64,000 nucleotides of DNA from Betaproteobacteria bacterium Ga0077526 (GCA_001464765.1 LNDV01000034.1:496001-560000); one strand, 5' to 3'; counted from the first letter of the stretch, positions 46,878 through 56,377 are shown. Notes: generated from the sequence alone by a model not told the origin. Numbers and translations: made by a program.

Positions 46878-46911
46878 CGGTCTCGGTCTTTCCCTTCCCG
46901 GCTCAACGAGG

Positions 46912-48708
46912 TCAGAGCCGTCGTCCGGCCAGCATCTCTGCAATCTCAAGCACCGGATCGTCCCAGCGACCCGGAGTCGAACAGCGAAACAGTCTATGCG
47001 TCGGATACCAGGGTGTCGTAGACGCTGGTGGCAGCCAACGCCAGTCCGGCGAGTGGGATAGCAGCACCCAGGTCTCCAGCCCCATCGCGCCGGCAAGATG
47101 CGCCACTGCGGTATCGACGGTCACGATGATGTCCAGCGTTCGCATCAACGCCCCCGTGTCGTCGAAGTCCCTGAGGGTTGCCCGTCTGTCCTGCCACCAG
47201 GGCCCGTCACTGCGTCGGCACTGCGCGCCGGCAGACCCCAACTGAAGCGGGTAAAACGTGACGCCGTGGACATCTGTCAAGGGCGAAAGATCGTCCCAAC
47301 GCATCGAGCGATTCCGATCGGTCGGGTTCAGAGGGTTTCCCGCCCAGACCAATCCGACGCGAAGCGGAACAGCCTTAACGGCGTCACCGACGCTTGGCGT
47401 CATGCATGTCAGGTAGGGTCCGTTCCACGGAACGGTGGAGAAAGTTGTGCCAAGTCGAAATGGCAGCGACAGGAGCGCACAGTTGAAGTCGATCTTCCGA
47501 TCGTCCCAGGTCGCTCCCTGCGGCCGCACGTCGGCCCCAGGAAAGCTTGCCGCCACCACACGGCGAGCGGCCTCCTGAACCTCGAGGCAGACGCGGGCCC
47601 CGAGTTTCTCGATCAGCGCTACGTAGCGGACGAACTGGAACGTGTCGCCAACACCCTGTTCCGCCCACAAGAGGATGGTCCGGTCTGACAGGGGTTCTCC
47701 TCGCCATGGTGTGCCCGCGCGGATGCACGAAGCGAGTTGCGCAATCTCGAAGCGTGACTCATACAGGGGCCATCCTTCCTCGTAGCGCTGCATCGAGAGT
47801 AGGATCATGCTTCGGGAGAAACGACCTTCGGGTCGGTTGTAGCCCTCGGCGAAGGCCCGGTTCGAAAGCGTCAGCGCCTCGTCGAGACGGTTCTGGAGCA
47901 GTCGGACGTTCGCAAGATTTGCAGCGACGTCAGGCGGTGCACCAGGCAGTCCGACAACGGGGGCCAGCAGCGCTTCGGCTTCCTCCAGACGCAACTCGTC
48001 GTAGAGCAACAAACCGAGGTTGTTGATCGCTCGCAAGCACTCCGCATTGTGCATCAGCGCTTTGCGGAACGCGCGTTCGGCGCCCCTCGGATCGCCTGCC
48101 TGCCTGTAAGCATCCCCGAGATCGGTCAGAAGCGATGCATCGTCCGGCCGTTCGTCGACCGCGCGTTCCAGCCACGTCACCACATCCTCCGCGCGTCCAA
48201 GGCCACGGAGCGCGGTCGCGGCGTTGCGCATCACACCGGTATCGCGCGGTCTCAAGCCGAGCGCGCGTTCGTAACAGACCAAAGCGCGCGACGAATCACC
48301 CGAGATGAGCGCAGTGTTTCCCGCTCCGATCCAGCAGTCCACTTCGTAAGGATCCATTGCAAGCACACGCTCGAACATCGCTTGCGCGCGCACGGTATCG
48401 CCAGTCATCGCGAGCCAGGTCGCCAACTCCTTCAGCATCGTCGCGTCTGCTTCGGTCGAACCCGCGATCGGCTCCATCTGGCTGATCGCCTCGGCATGAT
48501 TGCCCATCATCCAGAGTGCTCTGGCCCGCCAGAGGCAGACGCCGACATCCGTCGATCCGCGGCGGAGCCAGTCGCTGCAGAGATCGCGAACTGCAGCCCA
48601 GTCTCCCGCTGTCGCGGAACGTTCGATTGGCTCGAAGTCACGCAAGACCACGTCTCGCGGCGTGCGACGAGGAATGAAATTCAGGATCTTCCAGCCCACT
48701 GTGTCCAC
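46912..48708 (-). CDS. TPR protein with GT9-like glycosyltransferase domain
   Basis: A roughly 598-residue protein. About ten TPR-like repeats fill residues 25-300. The C-terminal part (about 300-595) resembles the glycosyltransferase family 9 / heptosyltransferase fold seen in TPR-glycosyltransferases: LLWAEQGVGDTFQFVRYVAL near 345, VGLVWAGNPLNPTDRNRSM near 460, and VDTAVAHLAGAMGLETWVLL near 540. The start is uncertain. A GTG at 48708 or 48699 lies inside the 3' end of the preceding GT41 gene, whose stop is at 48681, so the two overlap by 19-28 bases and are probably translated together. An open frame continues further upstream but has no family similarity. Confidence 0.83.
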   Translation of the reverse strand: MDTVGWKILNFIPRRTPRDVVLRDFEPIERSATAGDWAAVRDLCSDWLRRGSTDVGVCLWRARALWMMGNHAEAISQMEPIAGSTEADATMLKELATWLAMTGDTVRAQAMFERVLAMDPYEVDCWIGAGNTALISGDSSRALVCYERALGLRPRDTGVMRNAATALRGLGRAEDVVTWLERAVDERPDDASLLTDLGDAYRQAGDPRGAERAFRKALMHNAECLRAINNLGLLLYDELRLEEAEALLAPVVGLPGAPPDVAANLANVRLLQNRLDEALTLSNRAFAEGYNRPEGRFSRSMILLSMQRYEEGWPLYESRFEIAQLASCIRAGTPWRGEPLSDRTILLWAEQGVGDTFQFVRYVALIEKLGARVCLEVQEAARRVVAASFPGADVRPQGATWDDRKIDFNCALLSLPFRLGTTFSTVPWNGPYLTCMTPSVGDAVKAVPLRVGLVWAGNPLNPTDRNRSMRWDDLSPLTDVHGVTFYPLQLGSAGAQCRRSDGPWWQDRRATLRDFDDTGALMRTLDIIVTVDTAVAHLAGAMGLETWVLLSHSPDWRWLPPASTTPWYPTHRLFRCSTPGRWDDPVLEIAEMLAGRRL

Positions 48709-51410
48709 ATGTCCTGGTACGCCGCCTCCAACTGCGCGGTAAATCTGACCGGGTCCGTCAGAGCTGACGATTGCATACGGGATCGCAGCTCGTGCCGCCA
48801 GAAAGCCATCCTCGCCGGGTCTTCCGCGAGTGCCACCGCTTTGGCCACGTACTCGTCCGGCGTACTGGCAATGAGTTCGCGTGCACCCACACATTCCAGC
48901 AGGGTAACGCCCACTCGAGATGCGTGTCGATCTCCGGCCAGCGTCACGACCGGCACGCCCATCCAGAGGGACTCGCAAGTGGTCGTCGTACCGTGGTAGG
49001 GAAAGGCATCGAGGGCGATGTCGATGCCGGAGTACGAGTTCAGGTGATCACGCAGTTTTGGAATGACGCCGGAGAAGGCAATCCGGGAGAGATCGAGTCC
49101 GAGGCGGCGCATCCTTTCCTTCGCTGCATCCTGCACAGCAGCATCCCGAAGGGCGATGGTCTTCATGGATAGCCGCGCATTCGGCAGCGCGTCAAGTATG
49201 CGCGCCCACAGCTTCAGCACTTCGTCCCCAACCTTGGCAAAGTTGTTGTACGCGGCGAACGTCACGTACTTTCTTCCGACGCATGGCGGTTCGGCCACGG
49301 GCGGCGCTTCAGGGGACGGTGCATAGGACAAGAACACTTCGGGCAACCGGTAGAGGCGTTCCACGTAGTGGCTGTCCGCGAGCGGCGATGGATCAGCAAG
49401 TGCGTCAGTCAAGCGCCAGTCCATGGCATCGAGCCCGGTCGTGTTGGGATACCCGAGCCAAGTCACCTGAATAGGCGCCACCCGTCTACCCAGAACCGGC
49501 AGTCGGTTCTTGGCAGTGTGTCCCGCGAGATCGACGACGATATCCAGTTCGTCCGCGAGCATCTTCGACTCCACTTCGTCGTCGCTCAGCCACGCGATGT
49601 CCCGCCAGAGATCAGAGCTTCGTCGTAGCCTCTGGGTCACATCGTCGACGTGACCATGGTTGTAGTAGCAGACGATCTCGAACTTGTCCCGGTTGTGGGC
49701 TGCAAGGACATGCTCTATGAAGAAGGACACCACGTGAAACCGAAAGTCCGGTGACACATAGCCGATACGCAGTCTCCGCCTTGGTACGGCCGCCCTGGCC
49801 CGGAAATCCTCCGGCGTACGTCGAGGCGGATACTGTCTTCCGAATGCGCGGTGTTCGTCGAGCAGCGTGAGCGCATCGACACCATCCATGTAGTTCAGGG
49901 TGAGCAGCACATTGCTTACTCCCTGCGCATACTCTGGTTTCAGCGCGACCGCGCGACGCGTCACTTCAACGGACTCCGCAAGCCGGCCTTGCTGCTGCAG
50001 GGCGTTGCCCAGATTCATGAGCGCCGCTGCATCGTCGGGCAGCAATTCGAGGGCCTTGAGGCTTGCCGCTTCCGATTCGACCGCCCGCCCCTTGAAGAAA
50101 CAGAACGCCCCAAGCGCCAGCCACGTACCACTGAGTTTGGGATTGAGTTCCAGGGACCGCCGCAGAGCAGTCTCAGCCTGTTCGTCCCACCCCAGATTCA
50201 TCTTGGCGATGCCGAGATTCATATAGGCCTCAGGGCTCTCCGGGTCGGTAGCCACAGCTTGCTCGAGCGCGCCCGCTGCCGCTTCAATACGGCCAGTGAG
50301 ATGGAGAAGGTCGGCATAGTTGATCCATGCGGATGTGAAAGCCGACCGGAGGTCGAGTGTTCTTCGGTACTCCGCCTCCGATTCGTCGAACTGCCCGAGT
50401 GCCTTCAGAACGTTGGCCATGGCGAAATGAATATCCGGGTCTTCTGGGGCTAGCGCCAGCGCCTCGTGAAGATGGAGTTCAGCATCGCCACTGGCTCCCG
50501 ATTCGTGCAGGCTGATTGCCAGTTGCACAAGGGCTTGCGCATGCTCGGGACCAAGGCGAACGGCCTCGCGATGAGAGGCCAGGGCGTCGTCACGGCGACC
50601 CAGGGCGCGCTGCGCAGTGCCGAGGTTGATCCAGGCCTCCGTCGATTGCGGCGCAAGGCGAATGGCCTCGGACAGCAGCGCCACTGCCATCTCCTCCTGC
50701 CTGCGACGGATGTAAACCGCTGCGAGATTGATCATGGCCTCGATGTTGCCGCTGTTCCGTTCAAGAGCCCTCTCGTGGAGCTTGGCTGCACCGTCCAGTT
50801 CACCTTGAGACTGAAGCAGCGTACCGAGACCGACTAGCGCGGGGACGAAATCCGGCGAAGCGCGCAGAGACGCTTCATAGGCACCAGTGGCACCCCCGGG
50901 ATCGCCCAGCGCAGCGAGCGCAGTACCAAGGTTGGCCCAGGCTGCCGAGTGTTGCGGCTGCCTCGCGGTGGCTTCCCGATAGGCGGCCACGGCTCCTTGT
51001 CTGTCCCCGAGAGCCTCTCGCGTCAGCCCGAGTTCATTCCACCAGTCGGCCTCGCTGTCAGCACCGGAAACGGCCTGTTCGAACGCGCGTACCGCGTCAG
51101 GCAGGCGGTTCACCGCACGCAGCACTTCCGCCCGGGAGTAGTGATACGCAGGGTTGTTGCCATCCGCCTGGATCGCCATGTCGTACCGCCGAAGGGCAGA
51201 GTCCAAGGCGCCGTCGGTCGCGTCGATCAACCCCAGCAGATAGTTCGCGTCTCCGTGTCGTGGCGCCAACGCGAGGACTTCCTCGTAGGCCTTCCGCGCG
51301 CCGGCCTTGTCGCCCGCCGACTGCGCAGAGAAACCCGCCTGCACGATTTCGGCGAGGTTGACCGAGTCCACCGGCGCTCGGGAATGCTTGCGTTTGAACC
51401 ATTCAAACAT
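48681..51410 (-). CDS. TPR-GT41 (O-GlcNAc transferase-like) glycosyltransferase 1
   Basis: A 909-residue cytosolic protein with a long superhelix of TPR repeats (about 20-520, roughly 14 repeats in 34-residue steps) and a C-terminal SPINDLY/OGT catalytic region about 535-905. The catalytic-lobe motifs are GYVSPDFRFHVVSFF with His559, VDLAGHTAKNRLP, VTWLGYPNTTGLDAMDWRLTD and ALDAFPYHGTTTTCESLWMG, all of which match bacterial OGT homologues. The N terminus is MFEWFKRKHSRAPVDSV. GGAGGCGG lies before its ATG. It should add a sugar to Ser/Thr of proteins; the target is not shown here, but the neighbouring pilin is a candidate. Confidence 0.92.
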   Translation of the reverse strand: MFEWFKRKHSRAPVDSVNLAEIVQAGFSAQSAGDKAGARKAYEEVLALAPRHGDANYLLGLIDATDGALDSALRRYDMAIQADGNNPAYHYSRAEVLRAVNRLPDAVRAFEQAVSGADSEADWWNELGLTREALGDRQGAVAAYREATARQPQHSAAWANLGTALAALGDPGGATGAYEASLRASPDFVPALVGLGTLLQSQGELDGAAKLHERALERNSGNIEAMINLAAVYIRRRQEEMAVALLSEAIRLAPQSTEAWINLGTAQRALGRRDDALASHREAVRLGPEHAQALVQLAISLHESGASGDAELHLHEALALAPEDPDIHFAMANVLKALGQFDESEAEYRRTLDLRSAFTSAWINYADLLHLTGRIEAAAGALEQAVATDPESPEAYMNLGIAKMNLGWDEQAETALRRSLELNPKLSGTWLALGAFCFFKGRAVESEAASLKALELLPDDAAALMNLGNALQQQGRLAESVEVTRRAVALKPEYAQGVSNVLLTLNYMDGVDALTLLDEHRAFGRQYPPRRTPEDFRARAAVPRRRLRIGYVSPDFRFHVVSFFIEHVLAAHNRDKFEIVCYYNHGHVDDVTQRLRRSSDLWRDIAWLSDDEVESKMLADELDIVVDLAGHTAKNRLPVLGRRVAPIQVTWLGYPNTTGLDAMDWRLTDALADPSPLADSHYVERLYRLPEVFLSYAPSPEAPPVAEPPCVGRKYVTFAAYNNFAKVGDEVLKLWARILDALPNARLSMKTIALRDAAVQDAAKERMRRLGLDLSRIAFSGVIPKLRDHLNSYSGIDIALDAFPYHGTTTTCESLWMGVPVVTLAGDRHASRVGVTLLECVGARELIASTPDEYVAKAVALAEDPARMAFWRHELRSRMQSSALTDPVRFTAQLEAAYQDMWTQWAGRS

Positions 51411-51460
51411 CGTTTACCGCCTCCGGGGGACACGGGACCCAAAAAGGCCCACTCCAGACC

Positions 51461-51478
51461 CGCGAGTGCCTTTCGGCC
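51461..51478. repeat. Imperfect direct repeat, copy 1
   Basis: CGCGAGTGCCTTTCGGCC here matches 51826-51843 in 16 of 18 positions, 365 bases apart. The meaning is unknown and chance in GC-rich DNA is possible. Confidence 0.3.
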
Positions 51479-51825
51479 TCGATTCAGGTAGCTTCAGGTA
51501 CGTCATGCGATCTTGAGGGAAAGCGCCGCAAGGAGAGTCCGACAGCCTGAACCCTGCGACGCAGCCCGCCTACTCCTCGAAGCAGCGAACACCTCAGGCC
51601 GGGCGCCAGCATCGATTCGGATGCAGAAGACTCGACCACGCAGTCCCAGCCGAGTCAACCGCAGCCGTGGCATACGTATGCGGGAAGCCCCCAGAATCCA
51701 GAACCACTGCGGCGATCGGCATGAACGCTCGGGCGTCCCGACACGTGCCTGCTGTCTGGCTGACGTCACTCGGAGTCGACCCTTTCGAACGCAAGGCCTG
51801 CCCCGCTCAGACGGACCGGGTCAAT

Positions 51826-51843
51826 CGCGGGTGCCCTTCGGCC
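51826..51843. repeat. Imperfect direct repeat, copy 2
   Basis: CGCGGGTGCCCTTCGGCC, the partner of 51461-51478, lies about 60 bases past the stop codon of glycosyltransferase 2. Confidence 0.3.
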
Positions 51844-51901
51844 GGAGAATAACGTCAGCATCGGACCTTCCGGGGACCTGCAGTCTCTACTGCCTGGCTC
51901 A

Positions 51902-53764
51902 TCACGGGGGCGACTCCTCGCGCACCATCGCAGCGAATGCCGACTCCAGTTCGCGGGTGAATCCTGCCGCGTCCGTCAGCGAACTGCCCGCCATCCGCGG
52001 CCGCAGGTTCGCGCGCGTCTCCGAGAGCGCAGCGCCGGAGCGCGCGAGATCCCGCGCGATGCGAACGAAATCCGCCTCCGTCGACGCAATCCATTCCGGA
52101 TGACCGACACGGGTCAGCAGACTCGCCCCGACTCGGGCCGCGTGCACTTCGCCCGCCAACGTCACCACGGGCACGCCCATCCACAGCGCCTCGCAGGTCG
52201 TCGTCGTCCCGCCGTAGGGGTAGGTGTCCAGCGCGATGTCGATCGCGCCGTAGCGCGACAGATGATTCTCGAAGACAGCCTGCTGCCCCTCCAGTTGCAG
52301 GCGCGAGACATCCCCGCCTGCGCGCGCAAAGCGTCCCTTCACCTCGGCAGCGAAGGCCGGCTCGTCCAGTCCCTTCGACTTCACGAGCAGCCTCGCGTCG
52401 GGGACGGCCGCCAGCACTCCGGCCCAGAGGCGCAGGGTCGTGGGGGATACCTTGGCAAAGTTGTTGAAGCATCCGTACGTGACGTAACCGTTCGTATCGC
52501 GTGGTAGCGGATTGACCTCGGGCGCCTCGGGTCTCGGGCGATAGACCAGGAAGCCCGTCGGCAGCCGCCACAGACGTTCCGAGTGCCACGCCTCCGTCAT
52601 GCCGGGCGGGTCCGCCCAGGTGTCGGTGAGCCGGTAGTCCATTGCCGTCAGGCCGGTCGTGTTCGGGTATCCCAGCCAAGTGATCTGCACAGGCGCCACG
52701 CGACGGGCGAATACGGCGAGACGATTCCCGCCGGTGTGGCCGGAAAGGTCCACGGCCACATCCAGCCCATCGGCCAGCACGGCACGATGCAGGGACTCCT
52801 CGTCCATGGCGGCGACGTTCCGCCACCGGACCCCGAACGCCTTCAGCTTCTCGCATTGAGCATCCTCCTTGAGTCCGGTGTAGTAGCAGTAAACCTCTAC
52901 GGCCCCCGGATCGTGGGAGGCGAGCACAGGCTCCATGAAGAAGCTCACGACGTGGTAGCCAAGATCGGCCGAGAAGTACCCGACCTTGAGCGGACCGGTG
53001 CTGATCTGCCTCCGGGCCGGCAGCGTCGAAGGCACGACGCCGCCCTCGAGGTAGCGGGCGATCCGGTCGTGCTCGCTGCGCAACTCGACCGGAGCGACAT
53101 CATCGGCGTAGTTGAGCGTCATGAGGATCGCACTCGCGACCATCCGCGAATCCGGCTCGGTTCGAAGGGCGCCCCGGATGCAGGCCACGGCGTCGTCGCT
53201 CCGTCCCTGCCGGGTCAGCGTGAGTCCGAGATTGAAGGAAAGTCCGGCGTCCGACGGATGCGATGCCAGACCGGCCCGGAACTGCTCCTCCGCCGCGCAG
53301 AACTGGCCCAGCTCCGAGAGCAACTGGCCGGCGTTGTTGCGAGCCTCGCGGGACTTGGGGTCAAGGGTTAGGGCACAGCGCAGACTTTCCACAGCTTCTG
53401 GAACGCGTCGACCCTCCTCCTGCATGGAGGCGAGGTTGATCCAGGCGGCGACGAGGTCGGGAGCATGGAACACAGCCGACCGGAAAGCCTGCTCCGCCTC
53501 GGCGGATCGGCCCGTGAGACGCAGGCAGAGACCGAAGTTGTTCCACGCGCGGGCGAAGCCAGGCGACCGGGCGAGGAGGGCGCGATAGACGTCGATCGCG
53601 TCATCGAGGCGACCGGCATCGAACAGAGCGTCGGCGCGCTTCTTCTCGGCCTCGGCCTCGTCGTCCGCCGGCGCCGGGGCAGGCACGTCGGGGACGGGGC
53701 CGGAATTCCCCTCAAGAGAAGTCGGGTCCGACCGTAAACGGAAACGCTTGAGCCATTGCATCAT
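51902..53764 (-). CDS. TPR-GT41 (O-GlcNAc transferase-like) glycosyltransferase 2
   Basis: A 620-residue protein with fewer TPR repeats than its neighbour (about 40-235, five to six repeats) and a full GT41 catalytic region about 255-615. Key motifs are GYFSADLGYHVVSFF with His271, VDLSGHTGGNRLAVF, ITWLGYPNTTGLTAMDYRLTD and ALDTYPYGGTTTTCEALWMG. The N terminus MMQWLKRFRLRSDP parallels those of the other two GT41 proteins. It is a paralogue rather than a recent copy, since only the motif regions are closely similar. Its substrate is unknown; protein O-glycosylation is the family role. Confidence 0.92.
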   Translation of the reverse strand: MMQWLKRFRLRSDPTSLEGNSGPVPDVPAPAPADDEAEAEKKRADALFDAGRLDDAIDVYRALLARSPGFARAWNNFGLCLRLTGRSAEAEQAFRSAVFHAPDLVAAWINLASMQEEGRRVPEAVESLRCALTLDPKSREARNNAGQLLSELGQFCAAEEQFRAGLASHPSDAGLSFNLGLTLTRQGRSDDAVACIRGALRTEPDSRMVASAILMTLNYADDVAPVELRSEHDRIARYLEGGVVPSTLPARRQISTGPLKVGYFSADLGYHVVSFFMEPVLASHDPGAVEVYCYYTGLKEDAQCEKLKAFGVRWRNVAAMDEESLHRAVLADGLDVAVDLSGHTGGNRLAVFARRVAPVQITWLGYPNTTGLTAMDYRLTDTWADPPGMTEAWHSERLWRLPTGFLVYRPRPEAPEVNPLPRDTNGYVTYGCFNNFAKVSPTTLRLWAGVLAAVPDARLLVKSKGLDEPAFAAEVKGRFARAGGDVSRLQLEGQQAVFENHLSRYGAIDIALDTYPYGGTTTTCEALWMGVPVVTLAGEVHAARVGASLLTRVGHPEWIASTEADFVRIARDLARSGAALSETRANLRPRMAGSSLTDAAGFTRELESAFAAMVREESPP

Positions 53765-53910
53765 GGGTGTCGGGGTCAGACCGCTCGGGCGGCTGCACTG
53801 AAACGCCCCGCTCGGTGCCGACGAGTATACTTAGGCACCGACATGCACAAGTCATGCAACGCCTCCCGGGGCGTTGTTCCGAAAACGAGTGATGTGGAGT
53901 CGAGACGATC

Positions 53911-54222
53911 ATGCTCGGACTGTTCGATACCCGTAAGGTGGACGACTTCGCCAAGTCGCTGGCGCAGGACTTCTCGCGCCGCTTTCCGCCGTCCAGCGAA
54001 GCTCGCACCGACAAGGCCGCGTCGAGCCAGCTCTCCGTTGTGTCCGAAGGTGTGTACGCCCGCGCGTTGCGCTTTCACCAGGAGAACCGGCTGGGCGTCT
54101 TCCGCAAGGCAAAGCTGGGCAACACGTTCCGCTGGCAGTTGAAGGAGATGGGCTATTCCGCCGGCTTCGTCGAGAAAGTGACGAAGGGACTGGTGGTACG
54201 CCTCGCCCAGCGGGTGAAGTAA
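53911..54222 (+). CDS. Small conserved-looking protein of unknown function
   Basis: A 103-residue protein I cannot assign. It is basic, probably cytosolic, with no signal peptide or membrane segment. Residues 1-35 (MLGLFDTRKVDDFAKSLAQD) are amphipathic, a helical middle carries LRFHQENRLGVFRKAKLGN, and the end has GYSAGFVEKVTKGLVVRLAQ. It is the only rightward gene inside the leftward glycosyltransferase run. A TATACT hexamer at 53826-53831 in AGTATACT, which is palindromic, could be a -10 for this gene or for the divergent glycosyltransferase 2, although no clear -35 is visible. Confidence 0.72.
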   Translation: MLGLFDTRKVDDFAKSLAQDFSRRFPPSSEARTDKAASSQLSVVSEGVYARALRFHQENRLGVFRKAKLGNTFRWQLKEMGYSAGFVEKVTKGLVVRLAQRVK

Positions 54223-54253
54223 CGGCGAGCGGGGCGCGTAGGCGTGCCCCGCT

Positions 54254-56266
54254 TCACACATGGTCCGTTCCACCGGCGGTCCGCAGGAGCGCCACGCACG
54301 CGCTTTCGAAGCGTCGGACGAACCCGGGCTCGTCCATGACGGACGAGTTGCGCACCCTTTCCCGAAGCGTTCCGCGCAGCCTGGCCAGCGCGTCGATATC
54401 TCGCGCCCCGGCCACGGCCAGGGCAACGTAGGCGTCGCGATCCGCGGCAATCCAATCGCTCATTCCCAGGTTGGTCAGGATGCTCGCGCCCACCCGCGAG
54501 ACGTGTGTGGTGCCAGCCAGCGTGACGAGCGGCACCCCCATCCAGAGGGAATGCAGCGCCGTGGTCGTCCCGTTGTACGGAAAACTGTCCAGCGTGATGT
54601 CGACTTCCTCGTGCCAACGCAGAAACTCGTCATGCCCCCCGCGACCGCGTATCTCCACCCGCCCCCGCTCCACGCCTCGCTGCTCGAGCAGATCGAGCAG
54701 CCGCTCCCGCGCGTTGCCGCGGGGCACGGCGGTGAACAGGCACCGTGAGTCGGGAATCGCAACGAGGATGTCGGCGATGGCCTCCCGCATCTCCGGACTG
54801 ATCTTGGCGTAGCTGTTGAAGCAGCCGAACGTCACGTGACCGCGGGAAACGGCCGGCGGCGCCGTTGGCGACGGCGCATCTGCCTTGGGCCGGAAGCACA
54901 TGAAGAACGGCCCTAGCGACGTAACGGTCTCGGCAGCGTACTGCCCGCTCAGGTCCTCGACAATCACGTCATCCGTGAACCAGCCATCGATCGCCTTCAT
55001 GCCGGTGGTATCCGGATAACCCAGCCAGGTGGCCTGCGCGGGAGCCGGCTTTCGGGCGAAGAGCGGCAGGTGATTGTCGTCGAAGTGCCCCTTCAGATCG
55101 ACGAGGATATCGATTCCGTCGCTGCGCACCTTCTGCGCGAGATCGTCCCAGGCCACGCCATGAACGCGCTGCCAGTGGTCGGCCTTGCCGGCCAGACGGA
55201 TGCCCGCGGCATCCTGCTGCGGTGTGCGGTCGTAGCACCAGACCTCGAAGCGGGACCGGTCGTGGTGTTCCAGGAGAGGTTCGAAGAAGTACGTGATTGC
55301 GTGCTCGCCGAAATCCCCCGAGACGTACCCGATGCGGAGGCGGCGCGGAGCGCCATCGCTCACCGCCGCAACGGCCGGTGACGCACCGGCCCGACCGAAG
55401 CGCCGGTCGTACTCTTCATACGCGACCCGGGCATCGTCCACGGACGGCCAACCCACGTACAACTGCGCCGCAAGATAATCGGAATAGCTCTGCGCGTCGC
55501 CCGCGAGAAGGTCAGAGGCGACGCGATAGTGCTCGATCGCATCGGCAACCTCGCCCGCACTGTCGAGGGCGAAGGCGAGACCGCGGCGCGCCTGCGGGTA
55601 GTCGGGATCTGCCTTCACCGCCTCGCGGAAACAGGCGATCGCGGTGTCGAGATGTCCCTGCGCATGCCGGGTGCGGCCGAGGTAGGTCCAGAGCCGCGCA
55701 TTGCCGCGCTCGAAGGAGATGCGCTTGCGAAGCAGGTCGACCGCCTCATCCAGCCTGCCCTGAGCTTGCAGAGCGGCCGCCGGATTGGCGAGGACGTCGA
55801 ATGTCCAGTCGAGCGCGCGGTGCATCTGATAGGTGACCAGCGCTTCGTCATGCCGACCCGCCATGCCAAGCGCAGTGAGCAGGCGATCATGGGCGGCGCG
55901 ATAGGCTGGGTCCTGGGCGAGCAACGAACGGAAGGCCTCCACAGCAGCGGCGCCGTCTCGCATTTCGAGGCGCACTTCTCCGAGCGTGTGCCACGAAGCA
56001 ATGCGCGTCGGATCTGCCGTGGTCGCCGACTCGAGGAGCGAGGCGGCGCGCGGGAAATCTCCCGACGCGCAGGCCGCGAGCGCCGCCACATGGCACGCCT
56101 CGGGATGCACCACGGCGTCCTCGAGCAGCGGCGTCAGGGTCTCGAAGACGCGCCGGGGATCGCCGGCCGCCAGCGCTTGCTGCGCCGTTCCCAGAGCAGT
56201 CTGGATCACCGCCGGGGCCAACCGGCTCACCGGTACCTTGGGCTTGCGCCGCAACCACGCGAACAC
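54254..56266 (-). CDS. TPR-GT41 (O-GlcNAc transferase-like) glycosyltransferase 3
   Basis: A 670-residue protein with TPR repeats about 20-270 and a GT41 catalytic region about 305-665. Motifs are GYVSGDFGEHAITYFFEPLL with His322, VDLKGHFDDNHLPLF, ATWLGYPDTTGMKAIDGWFTD and TLDSFPYNGTTTALHSLWMG. It departs most from the other two, for example GHFDDNH in place of GHTxxNR, so it may use a different donor or acceptor. It begins with GTG at 56266 behind a GGAGG site. It ends 32 bases from the convergent small gene. Confidence 0.9.
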   Translation of the reverse strand: MFAWLRRKPKVPVSRLAPAVIQTALGTAQQALAAGDPRRVFETLTPLLEDAVVHPEACHVAALAACASGDFPRAASLLESATTADPTRIASWHTLGEVRLEMRDGAAAVEAFRSLLAQDPAYRAAHDRLLTALGMAGRHDEALVTYQMHRALDWTFDVLANPAAALQAQGRLDEAVDLLRKRISFERGNARLWTYLGRTRHAQGHLDTAIACFREAVKADPDYPQARRGLAFALDSAGEVADAIEHYRVASDLLAGDAQSYSDYLAAQLYVGWPSVDDARVAYEEYDRRFGRAGASPAVAAVSDGAPRRLRIGYVSGDFGEHAITYFFEPLLEHHDRSRFEVWCYDRTPQQDAAGIRLAGKADHWQRVHGVAWDDLAQKVRSDGIDILVDLKGHFDDNHLPLFARKPAPAQATWLGYPDTTGMKAIDGWFTDDVIVEDLSGQYAAETVTSLGPFFMCFRPKADAPSPTAPPAVSRGHVTFGCFNSYAKISPEMREAIADILVAIPDSRCLFTAVPRGNARERLLDLLEQRGVERGRVEIRGRGGHDEFLRWHEEVDITLDSFPYNGTTTALHSLWMGVPLVTLAGTTHVSRVGASILTNLGMSDWIAADRDAYVALAVAGARDIDALARLRGTLRERVRNSSVMDEPGFVRRFESACVALLRTAGGTDHV

Positions 56267-56377
56267 GGAATCGACCTCCGAAGACGACTGTCTGGAAACT
56301 CCGGCGCGTCCCTAGCAGGGCATGTACAGCGCCGGATGGGCCCGAGGCACGTTTCGAAATGGGCCTCCGTACCGGCG

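Larger units (their letters stand above)
51411..51901. other. Gene-free gap between two GT41 genes
   Basis: Nearly 490 bases lie between glycosyltransferase 1 and the end of glycosyltransferase 2. Reading frames exist on both strands, but none has recognisable content or a good ribosome-binding site. It holds the probable promoter and leader of glycosyltransferase 1 and an imperfect 18-base direct repeat noted separately. I see no terminator or RNA gene. Confidence 0.4.

Noticed and set aside
46912-48978. A longer start for the TPR-GT9 gene, up to 48978
   Set aside because: The added 90 codons lie antiphase within the GT41 gene and their translation has no family similarity.
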